A DNA stretch of 32,288 nucleotides, from NCBI GenBank assembly GCA_902500705.1, contig CABVRR010000022.1, positions 3,194-35,481 on the forward strand. Direction: 5' to 3'. This stretch comes from an uncultured Nitrospira sp. Its GTDB lineage: Bacteria; Nitrospirota; Nitrospiria; Nitrospirales; Nitrospiraceae. The position numbers were made by a program, and so were the translations under genes. The notes below the pieces were generated by a model, which was not told the DNA's origin, ran no database searches, and saw nothing but the letters and a program-made list of their open reading frames with translations. How positions within the stretch are numbered: the first letter of the stretch is position 1; each line of letters starts with the position of its first letter. Of the stretch, positions 17,140 to 26,065 are shown in pieces.

Positions 17140-18510
17140 GTGGATCAAGTCGTAACAGACAGCATGCCTCTTCTTGCAGCCTTTGGGGGAGGGCTGTTGT
17201 TGGGTGGCCTGTTGACGGGTCTGTGGCTCGCCAGTCGCCTGCGGCCTCAGGCTCAACGAGCTGAGGCGACGGTGGATGAACTGCGAAAGCAACTGGACCT
17301 TGAGCGAGAAGCTCTTGTGTCCGTCCGTCAAGCATGGGCCGAGGCTCAACTGGCTCGAGTCACGGCGGAAACCCGCATGGAAGATACAACTCGACAAATT
17401 CTGGAGCAGAAAGCCCTGCTCGATCACACACGCCAGGAACTTATGGGATCCTTTCAGGCCCTTTCCGGTGAGGCCTTGAAGCAAAACAACGAAGCCTTCT
17501 TGAAACTCGCCGCCGTTTCGTTTGAGGCGCTCCACGTCAAAGCCGATAGCGACTTAGTGCAGCGACAGCGCGCCATCGACGGCTTGGTTCGCCCGCTTCA
17601 GGAATCGCTCCAACGCTATGACCAGCAACTCCTGCAACTGGAACAGTCTCGCCAGTCGGCCTATGGTGGCCTAGATCAGCATCTCCGTTCCTTAGCAGAA
17701 TCACAACAACGGTTGCATCAGGAGACCGGTAATCTCGTAAAGGCCTTGCGTGCACCCACCGTACGAGGACAATGGGGCGAATTGACGTTAAAGCGCGTGG
17801 CCGAGCTCGCGGGGATGGTGGATCATTGTGACTTCGCCGAGCAACTCTCGGCGACCGGCGACGAGGGGCGTGTGCGTCCGGATATGGTCGTGCAGTTGCC
17901 CGGAGGTCGCCAGATCATCGTCGATGCCAAGACGGTGCTCTCGGCTTACCTTGACGCCCATGAAGCCCGGAGTGAGGCCGAACAGACAGAGGCCTTGCGT
18001 CGTCATGCCGCGCAAGTCAAATCCCGGATGGATGAACTATCTCTGAAAGCCTACTGGACACAGTTCGATCGGACACCGGAATTCGTTGTATTGTTTCTCC
18101 CTGGTGAACAATTCCTCGGGGCGGCGCTGGACCACAATCCCCGTCTTATCGAAGAGGGGTTTGCCAGCGGAATCGTGTTGGCGACCCCGGCGACGCTGAT
18201 GGCCTTGCTCCGTGCCGTCGCGTATGGCTGGCGCCAAGATCAAATGACCGCCCATGCCGAAGAAGCCGGTCGGCTGGGCAAAGAACTGTATGAGCGCATG
18301 GCGGTGCTGGCTCAGCATATGAACGATGTCGGCCAAGCTCTCGGCAAAAGCGTGTCTGCGTACAACCGGGCCGCCGGCTCTCTCGAAACACGCATTCTCC
18401 CCGCCGCACGGCGATTCAAAGACTTGGGCGTCTCATCGGATCGAGATATCCCTATACTGGAACCGACAGAGGTGGTCCCGCGCAAAACATTGCCGTTTGA
18501 GATGGAATAA
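17140..18510 (+). CDS. rmuC: DNA recombination protein RmuC
   Basis: A 456-residue RmuC-family protein: an N-terminal transmembrane helix (about 9-31), a long coiled coil (about 35-190), then the nuclease-like RmuC domain with APTVRGQWGELTLKRV, RPDMVVQLPGGRQIIVDAKTVLSAYLDA, FLPGEQFLGAAL and TPATLMALLRAVAYGW. RmuC limits inversion and other rearrangements in E. coli. GTG at 17140 is the longest start; ATG at 17164 (MPLLAAFGG) is an alternative, and neither has a good ribosome binding site. The next gene follows after 10 bases, preceded by AGGAG. Confidence 0.92.
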   Translation: MDQVVTDSMPLLAAFGGGLLLGGLLTGLWLASRLRPQAQRAEATVDELRKQLDLEREALVSVRQAWAEAQLARVTAETRMEDTTRQILEQKALLDHTRQELMGSFQALSGEALKQNNEAFLKLAAVSFEALHVKADSDLVQRQRAIDGLVRPLQESLQRYDQQLLQLEQSRQSAYGGLDQHLRSLAESQQRLHQETGNLVKALRAPTVRGQWGELTLKRVAELAGMVDHCDFAEQLSATGDEGRVRPDMVVQLPGGRQIIVDAKTVLSAYLDAHEARSEAEQTEALRRHAAQVKSRMDELSLKAYWTQFDRTPEFVVLFLPGEQFLGAALDHNPRLIEEGFASGIVLATPATLMALLRAVAYGWRQDQMTAHAEEAGRLGKELYERMAVLAQHMNDVGQALGKSVSAYNRAAGSLETRILPAARRFKDLGVSSDRDIPILEPTEVVPRKTLPFEME

Positions 18511-18520
18511 AGGAGCAGAC

Positions 18521-18955
18521 ATGACCGACGAGCAAGCCATGGTTGAAGCATTTCACCGCAAGTTTGAGATTCTCACTCAAGCCATCCCGATGGATGTGAA
18601 CGAAACAACGAAAACCCTTCGCACTCGACTTATTCAGGAAGAGTTCGATGAATTGAAAGAAGCGATGGCCGCCGGAGATCTTGCCGCCGTCGCCAAAGAG
18701 CTAGCAGACCTTCTCTACGTGACATACGGAACTGCCGTTTCCTACGGGATCGATATGGAACCGGTGTTTCAGGAAGTGCATCGATCAAATCTCAGTAAAG
18801 TCGGTGGCTACAAGCGAGCGGATGGGAAATGGGTGAAGCCGCCCACCTACTCACCGGCCAATGTCGAAGCGATCCTGAACCTGCAGCGAGCGCACCAGTC
18901 GTCGGATACGCAATCCGTGCGTGAGACCGCCATGCCGGTGCCCAGGAGTTCATGA
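18521..18955 (+). CDS. MazG-like NTP pyrophosphohydrolase
   Basis: A 144-residue all-alpha pyrophosphatase of the MazG/phosphoribosyl-ATP pyrophosphohydrolase-like superfamily. The metal-binding pattern is clear: EE..E at 40-44 (LIQEEFDELKEAM) and E60..D63 (KELADLLYVTYG). Such enzymes hydrolyse nucleoside triphosphates to monophosphates and often clean the pool, but the substrate cannot be read from sequence. The start has AGGAG at 18511-18515. The C-terminal 30 residues are low in conserved features. The stop overlaps the PilZ gene as ATGA, so the two are translationally coupled. Confidence 0.85.
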   Translation: MTDEQAMVEAFHRKFEILTQAIPMDVNETTKTLRTRLIQEEFDELKEAMAAGDLAAVAKELADLLYVTYGTAVSYGIDMEPVFQEVHRSNLSKVGGYKRADGKWVKPPTYSPANVEAILNLQRAHQSSDTQSVRETAMPVPRSS

Positions 18956-19464
18956 GAGACCCACACTGCCCAAGTTGCGGAACACCCTTCGTCCGAGTCG
19001 TCCATGACGAGGGAACCATGGAGCGATTCTTGAACCGCTTCAGGTTTTTTGCATTCCGATGCCAGCTGTGCACCGCGCGCTTCCGGGTCTATCAGAAGCG
19101 ATCCGTCGGCGGGACCTCCATTCAAGATCGCCGCCAATACAAACGACTGCCGGTGTCATTTCGTGCCAACATGCTCGCAAAGAACGCCACGCGGACGGAC
19201 AATCGGGTGACGGATATCTCGATGGGCGGCTGCACGCTCGAAACCTCTGCGACCTTACCGCAAGGGACAGTGATCGAACTGGTCATCAAGCCGGCTTCCG
19301 ACGAAGAACCTATTAAGATTGGAACCGCTATGGTGTGCTCCTCGCGACCGGAATCGATGGGCATTCGATTTCTGAACATACTTGCAGACGACAAGAACCG
19401 CCTCAGCCAAGTGATTCTCAGCCTGCTGGTGGGACAAAGCCTCCATTCGAATCTTCTCTCCTAA
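18952..19464 (+). CDS. Zinc-ribbon PilZ-domain protein
   Basis: A 170-residue protein with an N-terminal zinc ribbon (C6, C9, C37, C40) and a C-terminal PilZ domain. The cyclic-di-GMP signature is intact: R60/R61 and R65 (DRRQYKR) plus D88-x-S90-x-x-G93 (TDISMGG). It is therefore likely to bind cyclic di-GMP; the output is unknown, and there is no membrane segment. It overlaps the MazG-like gene by four bases and converges with panC 14 bases downstream. Confidence 0.87.
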   Translation: MRDPHCPSCGTPFVRVVHDEGTMERFLNRFRFFAFRCQLCTARFRVYQKRSVGGTSIQDRRQYKRLPVSFRANMLAKNATRTDNRVTDISMGGCTLETSATLPQGTVIELVIKPASDEEPIKIGTAMVCSSRPESMGIRFLNILADDKNRLSQVILSLLVGQSLHSNLLS

Positions 19465-19478
19465 AGACACCTCACCCG

Positions 19479-20339
19479 TTAAGAAGACCGTCGTGGAAGC
19501 GTGACGAGAAGGTTATCAATAAGCCGAACAGATCCTATTCGCACTGCGCCAAGAAGAACGACTCGCGACGTCACAGTGGAAAGTGGTTCCAAGGTAAAGG
19601 GATCGCAGACAGCTAGATAGTCGATCGTCATGGCTGCTTCGCCTTTGACGACCTGAACCATGACAGACTGCACGGCTTCTCCGTCGGTCACACCTCGCCG
19701 GATCGCTTCGGCACCGGCTCGAAGACTCTTGTAGAGCGTGACGGCTCGTGTTCGCTCGTCCTGTGTCAGATACACATTGCGCGAACTCATCGCGAGCCCA
19801 TCCGCTTCACGCACGGTTGGGCAGACACTAATTTCCACACCGAGATTCAAGTCTTTCACCAGCTGCCGAACCAGCGCTGATTGTTGAAAGTCCTTCTGTC
19901 CAAAAAACGCGAGCTGCGGTCGGACCATTCCAAAGAGTTTGGTGACCACGGTCGCGACCCCTGAAAAATGATGAGGCCGTCTCTCTCCTTCCCACCGACG
20001 CGCAATCGTCGGAAGAGTCACAATAGTCTGAAATCCCTCCGGATACATCGCTTGCGCCGTAGGCTCAAAACAGACATCGACGCCTTCTGCTCGGCAGAGC
20101 GCTCGATCCTGAGGGAGCGTTCGGGGATACTTGGCCAGATCCTCCTGAGGACCGAACTGGGTTGGATTGACGAAAAGACTGACGACGAGTGCATCGCAAC
20201 GCAACCGCGCCTGCCGAATCAACGCCCGATGACCGTCATGCAGCGCGCCCATGGTCGGGACGAACCCGATGTTCACACCTTCACGCAGGAGTCTTTCGCT
20301 CCAATCCGTCATGGCTGTGGGTGAGCGAACGATCTTCAT
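19479..20339 (-). CDS. panC: Pantothenate synthetase
   Basis: A 286-residue enzyme that joins pantoate and beta-alanine with ATP, toward coenzyme A. PTMGALHDGH (28-37) carries the HIGH-type motif, GQKDFQQSALVRQL and the DGLAMSSRNVYL segment (KMSKS equivalent) follow, and length is normal. Its start codon overlaps the folK stop (ATGA), so folK and panC form one minus-strand unit. Confidence 0.96.
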   Translation of the reverse strand: MKIVRSPTAMTDWSERLLREGVNIGFVPTMGALHDGHRALIRQARLRCDALVVSLFVNPTQFGPQEDLAKYPRTLPQDRALCRAEGVDVCFEPTAQAMYPEGFQTIVTLPTIARRWEGERRPHHFSGVATVVTKLFGMVRPQLAFFGQKDFQQSALVRQLVKDLNLGVEISVCPTVREADGLAMSSRNVYLTQDERTRAVTLYKSLRAGAEAIRRGVTDGEAVQSVMVQVVKGEAAMTIDYLAVCDPFTLEPLSTVTSRVVLLGAVRIGSVRLIDNLLVTLPRRSS

Positions 20340-20890
20340 GAGCCCGATGGGGAACTACAGGCCGGACGTGAGCCGTACTTTGTTGAAGGCTGAGGGAATA
20401 GGAGCTGGACGTGAAATTGGTCTTTGGTGTGTTTCAGCAACTCTGCCATCGATTGTTTGAGCGTCGGATGGACCCACAGTGGGTCCAACTCATTCATGGG
20501 CATCAGAACAAATCGCCGCTGATGAAGGCGAGGATGTGGAACGGTCAGCCCCGGTTCCTTGATCACCTGCTCACCGTAAAAAAGAATGTCGAGATCGATC
20601 GTGCGAGGGCCGGATCGGTCGTCATCATCCCGCCCGAGCGAACGCTCGATTTCCTGAAGAGTCGTTAACAGGCTGCGAGCGGTGATGTCTGTTTCGAGCT
20701 GCACCACCCCATTCAGAAACCAGCCCTCTCCAGGATCGGTCTGATCCCGAACCGGCTCGGTCTCATACAATAACGAGACCCCGAGAAGCCGGGAATGCGG
20801 AAGGAGGCTGAGCAGCGTCACCGCTCGATCGCAGTAATCGACACGATCGCCGACATTCGATCCGAATCCGATGAACACAGTCTCTGGCAT
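20336..20890 (-). CDS. folK: HPPK: 6-hydroxymethyl-7,8-dihydropterin pyrophosphokinase
   Basis: A 184-residue folate-pathway kinase that transfers pyrophosphate from ATP to hydroxymethyl-dihydropterin. It opens with GFGSNVGDR, then shows LYETEPV, WFLNGVVQLET, EIERSLGRD, the signature GPRTIDLDIL and VPHPRLHQRRFVLMPMNEL. A C-terminal tail of about 25 residues exceeds the minimal enzyme and has no recognised motif. It is coupled to panC by ATGA. 114 bases separate it from dapL upstream, including a hairpin at 20961-20987. Confidence 0.95.
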   Translation of the reverse strand: MPETVFIGFGSNVGDRVDYCDRAVTLLSLLPHSRLLGVSLLYETEPVRDQTDPGEGWFLNGVVQLETDITARSLLTTLQEIERSLGRDDDDRSGPRTIDLDILFYGEQVIKEPGLTVPHPRLHQRRFVLMPMNELDPLWVHPTLKQSMAELLKHTKDQFHVQLLFPQPSTKYGSRPACSSPSGS

Positions 20891-20960
20891 GCGCGTATCT
20901 CGTGAATCGTTATGTGCGAATCGTCAAACCGACTACACCTTCTTCGATCGACGCACCACG

Positions 20961-20987
20961 CCTGCCTCGCTGAATCAGCGAAGCAGG
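20961..20987 (-). terminator. Intercistronic hairpin between dapL and folK
   Basis: The 27-base sequence has arms of 12 bases around a 3-base loop. In the minus-strand RNA the single plus-strand C-A mismatch becomes a U-G wobble, so all 12 positions pair, with two more pairs just outside. No T-run follows, so it may act as an attenuator, a processing site or a weak terminator for dapL. Confidence 0.45.
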
Positions 20988-21004
20988 TGTCACGAATGGC
21001 AGGG

Positions 21005-22180
21005 TCAAAAACCCATTTTCTTCATCCGCTCAACCGCTTCTGCCAGCCGTTCTTTGGATGTGCAGAGCGTCATGCGGATATACCCTTCCCCAGGCGCGCC
21101 GAACCCATTGCCGGGGGTCGTTACAATGCCGGCTTTCTCCAAAAGATGCGCGGTAAACGACGTCGATGTGTACCCCTTCGGGACCGTCACCCACACGTAG
21201 AAGGCAGCCGGCGGTGGATCCACTTCCAACCCAAGGCTCTTGAGCCCAGGAATCAGCGTGTCTCGGCGGTCTTGGTAGATCTTTCTCAAGCCGTCGGTCA
21301 CCGAATCATCCAGCCCCAGGGCGGTAATACCCGCCTCTTGGACCGCCTCGAAACAGCCGGAGTCCAGGTTGCTTTTCACCTTGCCGAGCCCGGCCAAGAC
21401 GTCTTTGTGACCGACGACAAAACCAAGTCGCCAGCCGGTCATGTTGTAGGTCTTTGAGAGCGAATGGAACTCAACTCCGACATCTTTCGCACCGTCGACT
21501 TCCATGAAACTCGTCGGACGACGTCCATCATAGTATATCTCCGAGTAGGCAGCATCGTGACACACGATCACCTGATTCTCCTGTGCAAACGCCACCACAC
21601 GCTTGAAATAGTCTTTCGTCATGATCACTGAGGTGGGGTTGTTGGGAGAATTCAACCACATCAACTTGGCCTTCTTGGCCACCTCTTTCGGAATCGCGTT
21701 GAGATCAGGCAAGAAGCCGTTGGCTTTCGTCAGTGGCATGATGTGAGAGGTACCCCCGGAAAAACCGGTCCCGACGGGGTACACCGGATACCCGGGGCTT
21801 GGAACCAGGACGATATCGCCGGGATCGACAAACGCCAGGTGAATATGCCCGATGCCCTCTTTTGACCCGATCAGCGTGAGGACTTCGCTTGCTGGATCAA
21901 GCGTGACGTTAAATCGGCGCATATACCACTCGGCCACGGCTTTCCGGAAAGACAACATGCCATCATAGGAGGGATACTGGTGATGCTTGGGGTCCTTGGC
22001 CGCGCTCGCCAACCGCTCGATGATCGGCATCGGGGTCGGCAAATCGGGGTCGCCGATGCCGAGATTGATAATGTCCGCTCCACGTGCGACGGCCTCTTGC
22101 TTCATTTTATCGATCGCAGCAAACAAATAGGGAGGCAGCGTTTTAATACGTGCAGCAACTTCGATTGGGAAACCACCCAT
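21005..22180 (-). CDS. dapL: LL-diaminopimelate aminotransferase
   Basis: A 391-residue fold I PLP aminotransferase. It converts tetrahydrodipicolinate directly to LL-diaminopimelate, bypassing succinylated or acetylated intermediates. Visible are NLGIGDPDLPTP (39-50), PSPGYPVYPVGTGFSGG (127 onwards), NSPNNPTS (177-184) and the Schiff-base lysine K243 in HSLSKTYNMTGWRLGF. The YPVYP and GFSGG stretch supports the DapL branch over generic aspartate aminotransferases. AAAAGGAG lies about 10 bases upstream of the start. It supplies the step between DapB and DapF/LysA. Confidence 0.93.
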   Translation of the reverse strand: MGGFPIEVAARIKTLPPYLFAAIDKMKQEAVARGADIINLGIGDPDLPTPMPIIERLASAAKDPKHHQYPSYDGMLSFRKAVAEWYMRRFNVTLDPASEVLTLIGSKEGIGHIHLAFVDPGDIVLVPSPGYPVYPVGTGFSGGTSHIMPLTKANGFLPDLNAIPKEVAKKAKLMWLNSPNNPTSVIMTKDYFKRVVAFAQENQVIVCHDAAYSEIYYDGRRPTSFMEVDGAKDVGVEFHSLSKTYNMTGWRLGFVVGHKDVLAGLGKVKSNLDSGCFEAVQEAGITALGLDDSVTDGLRKIYQDRRDTLIPGLKSLGLEVDPPPAAFYVWVTVPKGYTSTSFTAHLLEKAGIVTTPGNGFGAPGEGYIRMTLCTSKERLAEAVERMKKMGF

Positions 22181-22319
22181 AGTCGATCAAGCTCCTTTTA
22201 TGAATCAGTCAGTCGATGTGCTCGTTCGCAGACTCACCGCCGGTTCCCCCACACGGTGTGACGCCGTGGTCTCTCGGCTCAGTGAATGGGAGCAGACTAC
22301 TTCAGGAATGAGCCCGTAA

Positions 22320-23003
22320 TCAACGACTGGATTGCAGTAGATGGCCGATGAGTCGATCAGCCGTGTGATGGAGCTGCGGCAGTCGCGGCAGAGCAGCCGA
22401 TCTTACCTGCTCTACCGTCAGACCTGCTTTCAGTAAATCCGGCGCACAGTGTTGACAGAGCACATCGATCCCGCTCGCCTCCATTTCCAAATGAAAAAGA
22501 AGGCCATACGCATGATCGCCATACCGGAACGCCTGCAGCGGCGCAATGTCAGAGCCAGCCAAGGGCACACAATCTTGCGGCAAGTCGAAGACTTCCCCAT
22601 GCCATTCAAAAACCTCAAAGGCCTCAGGCTCGGTACCAAACACAGGGTCTTGTTTCCCCGCGTCAGTGAGACGCACAGGGGTCAGGCCGATTTCCAATGC
22701 GCTGCCTGATCGCACCGTGGCGCCGAGCGCCTTGGCCATGAGCTGGCTCCCCAAACAGACCCCGATCACCGGCTTCCCGTCGAGCAAGGCAGACCTGATA
22801 AAGGCAGACTCTTCGGCAATCCACTGGTCGGAATCGTTCACCGACATCGGCCCACCCATCACGATCAACAAATCCCCCGCGTCTTTCGGGAGCCCGTCGT
22901 TCGGGACAAGCGAAGAATCAAGGGCCACGCCCCGCTTAGAAAGGGCACTGGCAAAGGCACCCGGCCCCTCGAAGGGAACATGTTGGAGACAGACAGCGCG
23001 CAT
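22320..23003 (-). CDS. Class I glutamine amidotransferase
   Basis: A 227-residue GATase1 (GMP-synthase-like) protein. The nucleophile is C83 in GVCLGSQLMAKALGA, and the histidine/glutamate pair is H171 and E173 in LLFHLEME. MGGPMSVND matches stand-alone GATase1 proteins of unknown acceptor. It should release ammonia from glutamine or hydrolyse gamma-glutamyl compounds. AGGAG lies five bases before the ATG. It is 139 bases upstream of dapL on the same strand; co-transcription is possible but not shown. Confidence 0.9.
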   Translation of the reverse strand: MRAVCLQHVPFEGPGAFASALSKRGVALDSSLVPNDGLPKDAGDLLIVMGGPMSVNDSDQWIAEESAFIRSALLDGKPVIGVCLGSQLMAKALGATVRSGSALEIGLTPVRLTDAGKQDPVFGTEPEAFEVFEWHGEVFDLPQDCVPLAGSDIAPLQAFRYGDHAYGLLFHLEMEASGIDVLCQHCAPDLLKAGLTVEQVRSAALPRLPQLHHTADRLIGHLLQSSR

Positions 23004-23269
23004 GGAACTCCTCTCAGCAGAAATCTTGGCTTTTATATACCGATATGGCGTGATGAATAAAGAGTCTCTCCCTACAATTCAGCATAAGCCCATCAATGCC
23101 GATACCACAACGAAAAGCCCTGCTGTTGAACGATGCTGAGCTACCGCAATTTACTATTAATTTTGCTACCGAATTATTTGCACTTAAATTAAGATGCCTT
23201 CTACATTCATCGATGGCCAATTGGTGACTTCCCTTTTCCCTTTCCTCTCCCTTACAGTATGCGCCCTAT
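23004..23269. other. AT-richer divergent intergenic region
   Basis: These 266 bases separate the amidotransferase (minus) and the VOC-like gene (plus). The region is noticeably AT-rich around 23145-23195 and contains TATATA-like sequence upstream of the amidotransferase. No convincing gene, tRNA or repeat was found; short frames here look random. Confidence 0.4.
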
Positions 23270-24205
23270 ATGTTCAAACCTGATCTTACGCAGTCGCTGA
23301 TTCGTGGGGTCGATCGAGTCCTGATCCACACACAGGATGTCGAGCGTGTCTTCGGCCGATTTCGTCACGAGTTCGGCCTGCCGGTCGCCTGGCCGATTAC
23401 CGACTGTGGCCTACTCGTCTCTGGTGGCCTGCACGCGGGCAACATGACAATCGAGATCGGTCGGTTCGCGAGATTTGGCATTCCTGGAACCTGGCTCTAC
23501 GGACTCGGTCTCGCACCCTGGCTCCCGACATGGGAGATGCTGAATGGACTGGCCTCTCGAGGTGTGTCACACGCCCCTCCGGTCACACTGCGCCACGAAG
23601 AACCGTTTCTGACCACGTCTACGCTCACGTTCTTGCGCAATCTCCTCGACGGCGAGCCGACCACACCCTTTTGGCTGGGTCGGCGTTTGAGTGGAGATAC
23701 TCGGGTCGGTCGCGGTCTGGCAGCCCTCAGTACCTGGATGGCCGGCACAGAAACCGGCTCCATGACGTTTTCAAAACTATTGGGGAACTCCGTCGTCTTT
23801 CTGTGTGAACACCATCTTCATCGTCGTCAAGAACGGCTTGCAGAGTTGACGGCCACCTGGCAGAGGACGCAGTCGAGCCGACCGTATGGCATCACCGGAA
23901 TTGCAGCGGTCGATGTCGAGCTCGCAACCAACACAGCTTGTTGGGGAAGGCTGCTGGATCAGCCTGACTTAAACGCGACTGCGGTCCATTCATTCAGCAT
24001 GGGACCAAGGATTCGCTTTCATCACGGTCAGGAGAACCGATTGCTCGGCATTGAATTTTCATGCGCAGATCTCACATCGACCGCTCAAAAGCTTATTGAG
24101 AAACGACTGCTGGTTCCGATAGACGACAAGCGAGTCACCCTCTCGCCAGGCCAAATGGACGGATTGACGATCGGATTCAGCCAAGCTCCACACGACAAGC
24201 ACTGA
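23270..24205 (+). CDS. VOC/glyoxalase-like protein
   Basis: A 311-residue soluble protein. The first 80 residues (RGVDRVLIHTQDVERVFGRF...FGLPVAW) have the beta-alpha-beta layout and wording of a vicinal-oxygen-chelate (glyoxalase/dioxygenase-like) module. A second VOC-like stretch may run near 210-300 (GITGIAAVDVELA...GIEFSCADLTS). Metal ligands are not identifiable with confidence, so catalytic status is unknown. The start is the first ATG after a 266-base gap; no strong ribosome binding site. It heads three plus-strand genes of unknown function. Confidence 0.65.
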   Translation: MFKPDLTQSLIRGVDRVLIHTQDVERVFGRFRHEFGLPVAWPITDCGLLVSGGLHAGNMTIEIGRFARFGIPGTWLYGLGLAPWLPTWEMLNGLASRGVSHAPPVTLRHEEPFLTTSTLTFLRNLLDGEPTTPFWLGRRLSGDTRVGRGLAALSTWMAGTETGSMTFSKLLGNSVVFLCEHHLHRRQERLAELTATWQRTQSSRPYGITGIAAVDVELATNTACWGRLLDQPDLNATAVHSFSMGPRIRFHHGQENRLLGIEFSCADLTSTAQKLIEKRLLVPIDDKRVTLSPGQMDGLTIGFSQAPHDKH

Positions 24206-24332
24206 CGGGCAAGACCTCGCATCATAAGCGCCGACGATATGCGTACCGACCGCAGCCGCGTAGTAGCCTCTTCTCTCTTTCCACAGTGCTCCCTCTTCAG
24301 CTCGCTGCGTGAATGACCGATGAGTAGGCATC

Positions 24333-25193
24333 ATGCCTGCTGCAGCTCCGCAAGGAGAGCACCTCAGTGATGACCGTCCTTCAGAACGACTCCAGCTCTC
24401 TCCAGCCGTCACGCCGCAGTACTCGCTGAAGCAATTAGCACTCTCCCGCTATCATGCCTGTTGGTACCAGCTTGGGAAACGGCTGGCCTGGTCACGTGGA
24501 ATCTATCGAGAACAACCGGCTCACCAGCTTCATCATCTGAGTGGAATTCATCGAGAACGGATTGCGTCGCTCCAACGGCGGTTTCGCGTTCGATTTGAGC
24601 AGCACGTCAAACAGACCACCGCACTGAAGCAATACGATTATCTCGATATACTCGACCAAGCCTGGTCGGCGTGGAAGTTACCGCGTCTGATAGGCGGCAG
24701 CGTGCAGGACATCGGTTCGAGCAACTTCTGGTATGCCCATGCCTTGCACGCTTTTTTTCAACCTGTGGAAATGGTCGGCATCGAAGTGGAGGGTCACCGA
24801 ATTTATCTTGATGGATACAGCCGCCTTGATTATGCACAGGGATACATCCAACACCTCTCGAATACTCGGTTCTTCATCGGCGATTACACCTGCTATCATG
24901 ACTCGGCTGATGTCGTGACGGCGTGGTACCCCTTTGTGACGCCAGGTCCGGTGCTGTCCTGGCGAATGCCGCTTTCCGTGCTGGCGCCTGAGGCGCTCTT
25001 TTCACGGGTCGCACAAAATTTACCACCCCACGGACTCTTCATCATGGTCAACCAAAGCCGAGAGGAAGCGGCGATCGGAGCGACCTGGTGCGAGAAGGCC
25101 GGCCTCACTCGGCATGGCCTCTGCGTGCTCAAGGCCACACTGCGCTCCCGGCTTCCCGCCGTGGCATCCTATTGGATGCACTCGCACACCTAG
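24333..25193 (+). CDS. Methyltransferase-like hypothetical protein
   Basis: A 286-residue protein. The central part resembles a class I SAM-methyltransferase fold: motif-I-like VQDIGSSNFWYA at 124-135, then acidic-strand VGIEVEGHR at 148-156, and a later FIGDY strand. It lacks the canonical GxGxG, so cofactor binding is uncertain. The N-terminal 100 residues are basic and helical. There is no signal or membrane segment. Start chosen as the first ATG; another cannot be excluded. It lies between the VOC-like gene and another orphan, with 127 bases before it and 33 after. Confidence 0.6.
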   Translation: MPAAAPQGEHLSDDRPSERLQLSPAVTPQYSLKQLALSRYHACWYQLGKRLAWSRGIYREQPAHQLHHLSGIHRERIASLQRRFRVRFEQHVKQTTALKQYDYLDILDQAWSAWKLPRLIGGSVQDIGSSNFWYAHALHAFFQPVEMVGIEVEGHRIYLDGYSRLDYAQGYIQHLSNTRFFIGDYTCYHDSADVVTAWYPFVTPGPVLSWRMPLSVLAPEALFSRVAQNLPPHGLFIMVNQSREEAAIGATWCEKAGLTRHGLCVLKATLRSRLPAVASYWMHSHT

Positions 25194-25226
25194 CCGTACA
25201 AGAATCCTTGCGCTAGAATTGGGGTT

Positions 25227-26045
25227 GTGAACCACACCCTCAAAAACACAGACGATCTGCGGTGGCTGATCGAACATACAGGCGGTTTTCGTTCTGGGTA
25301 TGTGACGGATGTCCAGATGTCGAAACGCCGCCTCTTCGACGAAGGCTCCGGCCGCGAGGTACCGGCAGGCACCACCGTTGCCGTCACCATTCGGTATGAC
25401 TTTCGTGATTTGGTGCGAACGGCCAAGCTCACGATGATCGGGGTAACGGATTTTTCAATCTTCGAGCAAGATGGCGCTGATTGCTCCGCCCTGAGCACCA
25501 TTCAAACGGAGTTCAGCGCGGGAAAACTCCGCTTCTGGTTTGATCCTCAGGGGGAACTCTACGTGGTATGCGATGAGGCCCATCTGGATGAAATTGCCAC
25601 GCCGTTCGTGATGGCCGACCAGACAGCCGAACTCGCTCGATGGACATTCCAAGGCCGAACCGTCGAAGGTCCCACCATCCAATGGCTGTTACATGAATTA
25701 GAGCAGGCTGGCCTCCCCTGTGTGTGGCATGACACGGAACGGGCCGTCGCAATTCACCCGACGGTTCAGTGGGAAGGCGATCTGATCCCACACGCTGACT
25801 CCACGACCGGAGCCGAGAGTCGCGTCCATGTCCTGGCCTATCGTTTACTGGAGCGGCAGGGATTTGGTCTGATGCTGCGAGTGTTTGGGATTCACGATCG
25901 ACGGATGAGCCGAATCCTCGAAGTCCTGGCCGATCAAATCACTCAACACTTTCCCGGTGACTGCCTCGTCGGCACGACCATCATCCCCGGCCGTGAATGG
26001 GAAGGTTGGTTGATTCGAGAACACCATGCACGACATGGCCGCTGA
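25227..26045 (+). CDS. Hypothetical protein
   Basis: A 272-residue protein of no recognised family. It is soluble in appearance, with alternating beta-like stretches (GTTVAVTIRYDFRDL, GELYVVCDEAHLDEI) and a C-terminal mixed alpha/beta part (GFGLMLRVFGIHDRRMSRILEVLAD). No catalytic motif stands out. It starts with GTG just after a GGGG stretch. It begins 33 bases after the methyltransferase-like gene, so they may be co-transcribed. It converges with the PmtA-like gene. Confidence 0.6.
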   Translation: MNHTLKNTDDLRWLIEHTGGFRSGYVTDVQMSKRRLFDEGSGREVPAGTTVAVTIRYDFRDLVRTAKLTMIGVTDFSIFEQDGADCSALSTIQTEFSAGKLRFWFDPQGELYVVCDEAHLDEIATPFVMADQTAELARWTFQGRTVEGPTIQWLLHELEQAGLPCVWHDTERAVAIHPTVQWEGDLIPHADSTTGAESRVHVLAYRLLERQGFGLMLRVFGIHDRRMSRILEVLADQITQHFPGDCLVGTTIIPGREWEGWLIREHHARHGR

Positions 26046-26065
26046 GCACGATGCAAAGGTGCTGA

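Noticed and set aside
20912-21457. Plus-strand frame of 181 codons over the 3' part of dapL
   Set aside because: It is antisense to well-conserved dapL sequence, and its translation looks random.
22181-22319. Possible lysine riboswitch in front of dapL
   Set aside because: The 139-base leader shows only a short CACGG/CCGTG repeat and none of the conserved L-box junction elements.
23136-23147. tRNA D-arm-like GGTAGCTCAG on the minus strand
   Set aside because: No T-arm (GGTTCGAxxCC) or acceptor pairing could be found around it, so it is not a tRNA.
23014-23220. Minus-strand frame of 68 codons upstream of the amidotransferase
   Set aside because: No ribosome binding site, AT-rich, no motif; it probably belongs to the leader region.
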